A program made the position numbers and the translations under genes. This document shows positions 58,357 through 64,000 of a stretch of 64,000 nt of DNA, piece after piece. Where the stretch lies: NCBI RefSeq assembly GCF_013364275.1, contig NZ_CP054932.1, positions 6,634,001 to 6,698,000 of the forward strand, written 5' to 3'. The notes under the pieces were generated by a model. That model had not been told where the DNA came from and searched no databases. It saw nothing but the letters and a program-made list of their open reading frames with translations. This stretch comes from Actinomadura sp. NAK00032 (GTDB lineage Bacteria > Actinomycetota > Actinomycetes > Streptosporangiales > Streptosporangiaceae). Positions within the stretch are counted from its first letter, which is position 1. Every line of letters starts with the position of its first letter.

Positions 58357-61137
58357 GTGGCTTCCGGACGTCAACGCTTCTCGATCATCAGCGACGGCCT
58401 GCCGAGCCAGCTGCCCGACATCAACCCGGACGAGACCCGGGAGTGGCTGGAGTCGCTGGACACGGTCATCAAGACCGCGGGCCGCGGCAGGGCGCGGTAC
58501 GTCATGCTCCGCCTCCTGGAGCGGGCCCGCGAGCTGCAGGTCGGCGTGCCCGGCCTGCGCAGCACCGACTTCATCAACACCATCCCGCCGGAGCACGAAC
58601 CCTGGTTCCCCGGCGACGAGCACGTGGAACGGCGCATCCGCGCCTACATCCGGTGGAACGCGGCGATCATGGTCTCGCGCGCCAACCGCCCCGAACTCGG
58701 CGTCGGCGGGCACATCGCCACCTACGCCTCCGCCGCCTCCCTCTACGAGGTCGGCTTCAACCACTTCTTCCGCGGCAAGGACCACGGCGAGTCCGGCGAC
58801 CAGGTGTTCTTCCAGGGGCACGCGGCCCCCGGCATCTACGCCCGCGCCTTCCTGGAGGGACGCCTCCCCGAGGGCAGGCTGGACGGGTTCCGGCAGGAGC
58901 ACTCGCACCCGGGCGGCGGCCTCTCGTCCTACCCGCACCCGCGGCTCATGCCGGACTTCTGGGAGTTCCCCACGGTGTCCATGGGCCTGACCGCGATCGA
59001 CTCGGTGTACCAGGCGCGGTTCAACCGCTACCTCTACAACCGCAAGATCAAGGACACGTCCCGCTCGCACGTGTGGGCGTTCCTCGGCGACGGCGAGATG
59101 GGCGAGCCGGAGTCGCTCGGCGCCATCGGCCTCGCCGCCCGCGAGGAGCTCGACAACCTCACCTTCGTCGTCAACTGCAACCTGCAGCAACTCGACGGCC
59201 CGGTGCGCGGCAACGGCAAGATCATCCAGGAGCTGGAGTCGTTCTTCCGCGGCGCCGGCTGGAACGTCATCAAGGTCATCTGGGGCCGCGACTGGGACCC
59301 GCTGCTCGCACAGGACGTCGACGGCGTGCTGGTCAACCAGATGAACACGACCCCGGACGGCCAGTTCCAGACGTTCAGCGTCGAGTCCGGCGAGTACATC
59401 CGGGAGAAGTTCTTCGGCGCCGACCCGCGGCTGCGCCGGATCGTCCAGCACCTGTCGGACGACGAGCTGCGCAAGCTGTCGCGCGGCGGGCACGACTACC
59501 GCAAGGTGTACGCGGCGTTCAAGGCGGCCCGCGAGCACGTCGGCCAGCCGACCGTGATCCTCGCGCACACGATCAAGGGCTGGACGCTCGGCTCCGACTT
59601 CGAGGCCCGCAACGCCACCCACCAGATGAAGAAGCTCACCAAGGCCGAGCTGAAGGAGTTCCGGGACCGGCTCTACCTGGACATCCCCGACTCGGCGCTG
59701 GAGGAGCCGCTGCCGCCCTACTACCACCCGGGCGAGGACTCCGACGAGATCCAGTACATGCGCGAGCGCCGCGCCGCCCTCGGCGGCTTCCTGCCGAAGC
59801 GCGTCGTCCGCGCCAAGCCGCTCAAACTGCCGGGCGACCCGGTCTACAGCGAGATGAAGAAGGGCTCCGGCAAGCAGAACGTCGCCACCACCATGGCGTT
59901 CGTCCGGCTGCTCAAGGACCTGATCAAGGACGAGAACATCGGCGCCCGGTTCGTCCCGATCGCCCCGGACGAGTACCGCACGTTCGGCATGGACTCGCTG
60001 TTCCCCACGTCCAAGATCTACTCGCCGCACGGGCAGACCTACGAGGCCGTCGACCGCAAACTCCTCCTCTCCTACAAGGAGGCCGAAAGCGGCCAGATGC
60101 TCCACGAGGGCATCAGCGAGGCCGGCTCGATGGCGTCCACCATCGCCGCGGGCACCGCGTACGCCACCCACGGCGAGCACATGATCCCCGTCTACATCTT
60201 CTACTCGATGTTCGGGTTCCAGCGGACCGGCGACCAGATGTGGGCGCTCGGCGACCAGATGGGCCGCGGGTTCCTGCTCGGCGCCACCGCCGGCCGCACC
60301 ACCCTCACCGGTGAGGGCCTCCAGCACGCCGACGGCCACAGCCCGCTGCTCGCCGCGTCCAACCCGGCCTGCGTCCACTACGACCCGACGTGGGGCTTCG
60401 AACTCGGCCACATCGTGCGGGACGCCCTGCGCCGCATGTACGGGTCGTCCGACGAACACCCGGACGGCGAGGACGTCTTCTACTACCTCACCGTCTACAA
60501 CGAGCCGTACCAGCAGCCCGCCGAGCCGGAGGACCTCGACGTCGACGGCCTCCTCAAGGGCCTGTACCGCTACCGGGCGGCAGAGTCGGGCAACGCCGAG
60601 GCCCCGCGCGCGAACATCCTGGCATCGGGCGTCGGCGGCCGCTGGGCGCTGGAGGCCCAGCGCCTCCTCGCCGAGGACTGGGGCGTCGCCGCGGACGTGT
60701 GGTCGGCCACCTCGTGGAACGAACTGGCCCGCGAGGCCCGCGCCTGCGACGAGTGGAACCTGCTCAACCCCGAGGCCGAGCAGCACGTCCCGTACGTCAC
60801 CCGCACGCTCGACAACGTCGCCGGGCCGATCGTCGCGGTGTCGGACTTCACCCGCGCCGTACCCGACCAGATCGCCCCGTGGGTGCACGGCGACTTCACG
60901 TCCCTGGGCACCGACGGGTTCGGCTTCTCCGACACCCGCGCCGCCGCCCGCCGCTTCTTCCACGTGGACGCCGCGTCGATCGTCCTGGCGGTCCTGACGA
61001 GGCTGGCAAGGCACGGCGACATCAAGCCGGAGACCCTCCCCCAGGCCATCGCCCACTACCGCCTGAACGCCGAGGTGAGCGAAGTCTTCGCAGGCGGAGT
61101 AGGCAGCCGCGAAAGCAACACCGGCGGAGACGCGTGA
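58357..61137 (+). CDS. aceE: Pyruvate dehydrogenase E1 component, homodimeric
   Basis: 926 residues; GTG with GAGGGGAC, giving [18 protein letters not shown], the usual actinobacterial start. It decarboxylates pyruvate with thiamin diphosphate and loads the acetyl unit on E2. [33 protein letters not shown] (ThDP GDG motif with NCNLQQLDG), [25 protein letters not shown] and the Arg/His-rich C-terminus follow AceE order; length 926 is near the E. coli 887. The 295-bp leader (58062-58356) shows no gene. Confidence 0.97.
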   Translation: MASGRQRFSIISDGLPSQLPDINPDETREWLESLDTVIKTAGRGRARYVMLRLLERARELQVGVPGLRSTDFINTIPPEHEPWFPGDEHVERRIRAYIRWNAAIMVSRANRPELGVGGHIATYASAASLYEVGFNHFFRGKDHGESGDQVFFQGHAAPGIYARAFLEGRLPEGRLDGFRQEHSHPGGGLSSYPHPRLMPDFWEFPTVSMGLTAIDSVYQARFNRYLYNRKIKDTSRSHVWAFLGDGEMGEPESLGAIGLAAREELDNLTFVVNCNLQQLDGPVRGNGKIIQELESFFRGAGWNVIKVIWGRDWDPLLAQDVDGVLVNQMNTTPDGQFQTFSVESGEYIREKFFGADPRLRRIVQHLSDDELRKLSRGGHDYRKVYAAFKAAREHVGQPTVILAHTIKGWTLGSDFEARNATHQMKKLTKAELKEFRDRLYLDIPDSALEEPLPPYYHPGEDSDEIQYMRERRAALGGFLPKRVVRAKPLKLPGDPVYSEMKKGSGKQNVATTMAFVRLLKDLIKDENIGARFVPIAPDEYRTFGMDSLFPTSKIYSPHGQTYEAVDRKLLLSYKEAESGQMLHEGISEAGSMASTIAAGTAYATHGEHMIPVYIFYSMFGFQRTGDQMWALGDQMGRGFLLGATAGRTTLTGEGLQHADGHSPLLAASNPACVHYDPTWGFELGHIVRDALRRMYGSSDEHPDGEDVFYYLTVYNEPYQQPAEPEDLDVDGLLKGLYRYRAAESGNAEAPRANILASGVGGRWALEAQRLLAEDWGVAADVWSATSWNELAREARACDEWNLLNPEAEQHVPYVTRTLDNVAGPIVAVSDFTRAVPDQIAPWVHGDFTSLGTDGFGFSDTRAAARRFFHVDAASIVLAVLTRLARHGDIKPETLPQAIAHYRLNAEVSEVFAGGVGSRESNTGGDA

Positions 61138-61294
61138 CTCCCAGGGGGCGACCCCTGGAACCCCCGTCACGGTCGGCGGACCGCGCGGCCTCCGGGCGCT
61201 GGGCCCTGGGCGCCCTCCGGCCGCACGGCCCGTGTGCGCGGGTTGATGTCCGACCAAGGACGGTGATCGCGGAGGTGTAGGCCGCCATGACCGG

Positions 61295-61325
61295 AAGGGC
61301 CCCGAGGGTTCACCTCGGGGCCCTT
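61295..61325. terminator. Bidirectional hairpin terminator downstream of aceE
   Basis: A 13-bp perfect stem AAGGGCCCCGAGG/CCTCGGGGCCCTT with a 5-nt loop, followed by CGCGTTT on the plus strand. It lies 13 bp before the stop of the convergent VOC gene. Confidence 0.85.
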
Positions 61326-61338
61326 CGCGTTTCCCAGG

Positions 61339-61713
61339 TCAGCCGGCCGGGGGCGTGAAGACGCCGAACGTGTTGCCGGACGTGTCCTGCAGGTAGGCGA
61401 ACTTGAGGCCGTTGGCCGTGGTCAGCGCGGGCATGGCGACCTTGCCGCCGTACTTCACCGTCCGCTCGCAGGCGGCCTCGACGTCCTCCACCAGGACCAG
61501 GAACATCGCGTGGTTGCGGGAGGCGTCCGGCTCATGCGAGATGCCGCCGCTCGGCGCGTCGGCGCCCGGGTACCTGACCAGGTCGTAGCCGTCGGCGTCC
61601 GGGTCGAGCGCGAACTGCCAGCCGAACATGTCGCCGTAGAAGCGGCGGGCCTCCTCCGGCGCGTCGGTGCCGACCTGGAACCACGTGACGGTGTTGAACG
61701 CGGGAACGCTCAT
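61339..61713 (-). CDS. VOC-superfamily protein (27-kDa-antigen-like half)
   Basis: 124 residues; ATG with GGAGGAGAT. NTVTWFQVGTDAPEEARRFYGDMFGWQF is the common N-terminal module; NHAMFLVLVEDVEAACERTVKYGGKV and FAYLQDTSGNTFGVF the second. Such proteins form a metal site in dimers, but the ligand set is incomplete here, so a binding rather than enzymatic role is possible. Single gene. Confidence 0.88.
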   Translation of the reverse strand: MSVPAFNTVTWFQVGTDAPEEARRFYGDMFGWQFALDPDADGYDLVRYPGADAPSGGISHEPDASRNHAMFLVLVEDVEAACERTVKYGGKVAMPALTTANGLKFAYLQDTSGNTFGVFTPPAG

Positions 61714-62336
61714 CGATCTCCTCCTTCGAACGCTGCCACGAGCGTCCCGGAGCCTTGCGACAACCCCCTGTCGGTGTTTGCCGGCAGGATTCCGCACGGC
61801 GAACGGAACCGCGCCCACACGATGGTGCGGTAGCCGTCCGTCCGGAACCCCCAGGCCTCCGCCAGTGCGTCCACAATCTGGAGCCGGCGCCCGCCCTCGG
61901 CCACCCGCCGGGACTTCGCCGCGTTCGTCTCTCGCTGGGGGATCTCACCCGCCGGCTGATCTTGGTGTCCGGTGGGAGGCGTACACACCCACGGCCAGGC
62001 CCGGCTGCCTCGTGGGTGCGGGTTGAGGTTCGCGGCCCGAGCGTGGCTGCCTGTGCAGGTTCAAAGTCGCGTGGCCGCAGGTCCGCGCCTGCACCGGATG
62101 CTCTGCCTACGGAAACCTGAGACGGCGCCCTCGCTCTGGGTGCTGGCCGCCCTGGCCGCAAGCCGCGTGATCACACGCCGCGTCCCAGGGCTGGCTGGCC
62201 CGTTGGTGTGGGCTTGGGGCGTGGGCTTAGCGTGGTGGCCTGTCGTGCAAGGTCAGGTTGCGTGGTCGTTGGCCGTGCCCGCCTCGATAGCCACCGCCTT
62301 GGGGGCGGGCGGATCGCCGACGGGACGTTGGCGTGG
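61714..62336. other. Gene-poor region with fragments
   Basis: About 620 bp without an intact gene. It holds the RsbW-like remnant (about 61800-61915) and an imperfect direct repeat around 62038-62100 and 62228-62290 (both start near AGCGTGG followed by GCCTGT). Its GC content is lower than the flanks. Likely decayed coding DNA. Confidence 0.5.
61800..61915 (-). pseudogene. 3' remnant of an RsbW-like ATP-binding protein
   Basis: The minus strand reads EGGRRLQIVDALAEAWGF, then about ten residues later TIVWARFR. This is the typical C-terminal end of actinobacterial anti-sigma-factor-like HATPase proteins (GRGLxLVDALAxxWG...KTVWAE). Everything upstream (N-box, G1 box) is missing and no start site is present, so it is a relic. 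Confidence 0.6.
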
Positions 62337-62367
62337 TTGACCTTGACGTTGCGTCAACGTTTGTAAT
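62337..62367 (+). promoter_or_regulatory. MerR-type promoter with operator
   Basis: TTGACC (-35, 62337-62342) and TGTAAT (-10, 62362-62367) are separated by 19 bp, the stretched spacer that MerR proteins untwist. A perfect 15-bp palindrome ACGTTG-CGT-CAACGT (62346-62360) lies between them. It directly precedes the MerR gene, so autoregulation is likely. Confidence 0.8.
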
Positions 62368-62373
62368 GGGGCC

Positions 62374-63105
62374 ATGCGAATCGGTGAACTCGCCGCCCTG
62401 GTCGGTGTCTCGACCAGGACTGTGCGGCACTACCACCAGCTCGGCCTGCTGCCGGAGCCCGAGCGGCTGGCGAACGGCTATCGGGAGTACCGGCTGCGTG
62501 ACGCGGTGGCGCTCGCGCGGGTGCGGAGGCTCGTGGAGCTCGGGCTGTCGCTGGACGAGATACGGGACGTCCTCGCCGATGAGCGCGGGCGCGATCTGCG
62601 TGAGGTGCTGCTCGAACTCGACGCCGACCTGGCCCGGCAGCAGGAGGCCATCGGGGCGCGGCGGGTCCGGCTCGCCGCGTTGCTGGAGGAGGCGGAGCTG
62701 CGGCCTGATTCGGCCGTCTCGCCCGAGATGGCGGACGTCCTGCGCGACCTGCCGCGCGGGTCGAAGTTCGGCGAGTTCGACCGGGAACTGCTCGCGCTCG
62801 TCGACACGGCGGTCGGGGAGGGGGAGCGGGCCCGGTTCGCGGGGATGATGCGGTCCTTCACGGGGCCCGAGGCGCGCGAGCGCATCGCCGAGACCTACGC
62901 GCGGCTGGACGAGATCGCGGACGCGCCGCCGGACGATCCGCGCGTCGCCGAGATCGCCGAGGACCTCGCCGACCAGATCCCGGCGGAGATGGCGGCGCTG
63001 ATGGCGCGGCAGCGGCTGGACGCCGCGTGGCTGGAGGAGATGTCGCCCGCCCAGCGCGAGGTGTTCCGGCTGCTGGTGGCGATTCTCAAGGAGCGGGCAT
63101 GCTGA
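62374..63105 (+). CDS. MerR-family transcriptional regulator
   Basis: 243 residues. MRIGELAALVGVSTRTVRHYHQLGLLPEP is the winged helix; RRLVELGLSLDEIRDVLADE the dimerisation linker start. The C-terminal 130 residues are helical, with no metal Cys; MMRSFTGPEARERIAETY and the W-containing end may bind a small ligand or protein, as in TipA-like regulators. The upstream 19-bp-spacer promoter is typical. It overlaps the next gene by 7 nt, so the membrane protein is likely its co-regulated partner. Confidence 0.93.
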   Translation: MRIGELAALVGVSTRTVRHYHQLGLLPEPERLANGYREYRLRDAVALARVRRLVELGLSLDEIRDVLADERGRDLREVLLELDADLARQQEAIGARRVRLAALLEEAELRPDSAVSPEMADVLRDLPRGSKFGEFDRELLALVDTAVGEGERARFAGMMRSFTGPEARERIAETYARLDEIADAPPDDPRVAEIAEDLADQIPAEMAALMARQRLDAAWLEEMSPAQREVFRLLVAILKERAC

Positions 63106-63938
63106 GGGTCGCCCGCGCCGCGCTGTTCGTGGCGGCGCCCGCCGAGCTGGTCGTCTTGGTGCTGGCCGCGTCGGGTGTCCCGGTGCCCGGTCCGGTGGTC
63201 GCGGTCGTGAAGGCGGTCGTGGCGGCCATGCTTCTGCTGCAGGTCGTCGCCGCGGGACGACTCGTCGTCGAGGCGCGGCGGGACGGCGCCGACTGGCCGG
63301 CCGCCCTCCGGAGCGTCCGGCTTCTCGTGCCCGAGAGGCTGCGCAGGATCGTGGCGTTCGACGCGAAGGGCATGGTCAGCCTGGTGCTGCTCGTCGCGCG
63401 TCGCAGGCACGGGGTGCCGCAGGGTGCGGTCGGCGTTCCGTACGCGGGCGCGCAGCTCGGCCTTCAGGCGGGGTTCCTCTTCGCGATGGTCGTCGAGGTC
63501 GTGGGCGTGGAGCTGCTGCTGCGGGCCGTCGACGCGCCCGAGGGGTTGCGGGCGGCCTTCCTGGTGATCGATCTGTACTCGATCCTGATCGTGCTGGCGG
63601 TCATCGCGGCGTGCGTCACCCGGCCGCACGTGTTGTCGGACGACGAACTGCGCGTCCGGTACGGGGCGTTCTTCGACCTGCGCATCCCGCGTGCGCAGAT
63701 CTCCTCGCTGCGGGTCGTCCGGAACTACAACGAGAGCGGCATGGTCAAGGTGCTGGACGACCGGCTCGCGGTGGCGGTGGCGTCCCAGACGAACGTGGTG
63801 GTCGAGTTGCGCGAGCCGATCAGGGTCGTCCGGCCCCTCGGCGGACGGGCCGATGTCCGGACGGTCCGGTTCTTCGCCGACGATCCGTCCATGCTCGTGG
63901 AGGCCCGTCCGGCCGTCCCGGGGCAGGTAGGGGGATGA
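63099..63938 (+). CDS. Membrane protein coupled to the MerR regulator
   Basis: 279 residues, ATG overlapping the MerR gene end by 7 nt. Four to five TM helices: ALFVAAPAELVVLVLAASG, VVAVVKAVVAAMLLLQVVA, GFLFAMVVEVVGVELLLRA, LVIDLYSILIVLAVIAACV. The C-terminal 80 residues are a soluble beta domain resembling a PH-like (bPH) strand set (VRYGAFFDLRIPRAQISSLRVV). Function unknown; typical of MerR-linked export or envelope-stress partners. Confidence 0.8.
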   Translation: MLRVARAALFVAAPAELVVLVLAASGVPVPGPVVAVVKAVVAAMLLLQVVAAGRLVVEARRDGADWPAALRSVRLLVPERLRRIVAFDAKGMVSLVLLVARRRHGVPQGAVGVPYAGAQLGLQAGFLFAMVVEVVGVELLLRAVDAPEGLRAAFLVIDLYSILIVLAVIAACVTRPHVLSDDELRVRYGAFFDLRIPRAQISSLRVVRNYNESGMVKVLDDRLAVAVASQTNVVVELREPIRVVRPLGGRADVRTVRFFADDPSMLVEARPAVPGQVGG

Positions 63939-64000
63939 CCGCGCCGCCATCCGCCCACTCACCCGACCGCCCCGGCTCGGTGTGGCGCTGCCGCAGCCTC
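63935..64000 (+). CDS. Start of next gene (partial, 22 codons)
   Basis: ATG overlapping the preceding stop (ATGA) with GGGGG upstream. Visible residues are Pro/Ser/Arg-rich (MTAPPSAHSPDRPGSVWRCR) and continue to the right edge. Coupling suggests a third member of the MerR operon; no domain can be assigned. Confidence 0.6.
   Translation, partial: MTAPPSAHSPDRPGSVWRCRSL

Noticed and set aside
58258-61257. 999-residue leftward frame opposite aceE
   Set aside because: Antisense shadow of a strongly conserved gene.

Overview
The window is chromosomal DNA of a very GC-rich (about 73% by eye) filamentous actinomycete. The Dpp-type permease/ATPase fusion, DUF2510, DUF3052, DUF1918, TIGR03084-type and DUF6069 proteins, homodimeric AceE, GlnR-type and LexA-type operators, many GTG starts and chains of ATGA/GTGA overlaps fit a Thermomonosporaceae-like genus such as Actinomadura. 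The genus is inferred; nothing in the window proves it.

Left part (1-13.4 kb). A leftward Dpp-type ABC transporter (binding protein, permease, permease-ATPase fusion running off the edge) diverges from a FadR/GntR regulator and a secreted GH33 sialidase. A shared AGGACAT-containing motif lies in both control regions and suggests one sialoglycan-responsive regulon. The RNase P RNA follows, then a tightly coupled three-gene operon (Nif3-like, zinc-ribbon coiled coil, RNase H/phosphatase fusion). Next are a PPOX-family protein, two small unknown proteins (one behind a perfect LexA box) and a DUF2510-M48 membrane protease.

Centre (13.4-35 kb). A membrane protein resembling the C-terminal half of VirD4/TraD-type proteins diverges from a HerA/FtsK-like ATPase, followed by a DUF1361 protein and a DinB-like protein. 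Then comes the most unusual locus (20.1-32.6 kb). A PhaC-like acyltransferase, two multidomain secondary-lipid (PUFA-synthase-like) polyketide synthases and a glycosyltransferase are all leftward, and the last three are coupled by 4-nt overlaps. Five or more domains (KS1, AT1, KR, AT2, PPTase, and probably the ER) lack signature catalytic residues and no ACP is visible. KS2, DH, the PhaC-like enzyme and the glycosyltransferase look intact. Both giant reading frames are nevertheless open. The first PKS gene starts in a 17-bp tandem duplication that creates a 6-codon leader ORF overlapping its start codon.

Right part (35-64 kb). A GlnR-box-controlled glnII, a secreted beta-helix protein, an ArsR-type regulator divergent from a secreted hydrolase, and VOC and DUF899 proteins come first. 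A decayed integrase with a degenerate tRNA-Val-like copy lies near an intact tRNA-Val(UAC). A coupled CBS/hydrolase/geranylgeranyl-reductase operon and a PAC2 protein follow. A Calvin-cycle module comes next: red-type Rubisco cbbLSX with divergent cbbR and, about 5 kb away, phosphoribulokinase, which points to CO2 fixation capacity. The rest is largely housekeeping: a two-component system, a K+ channel, a peroxiredoxin, DUF3052, YjbQ, aceE, a VOC protein, a MerR regulator with a membrane protein, and the start of one more gene at the right edge.
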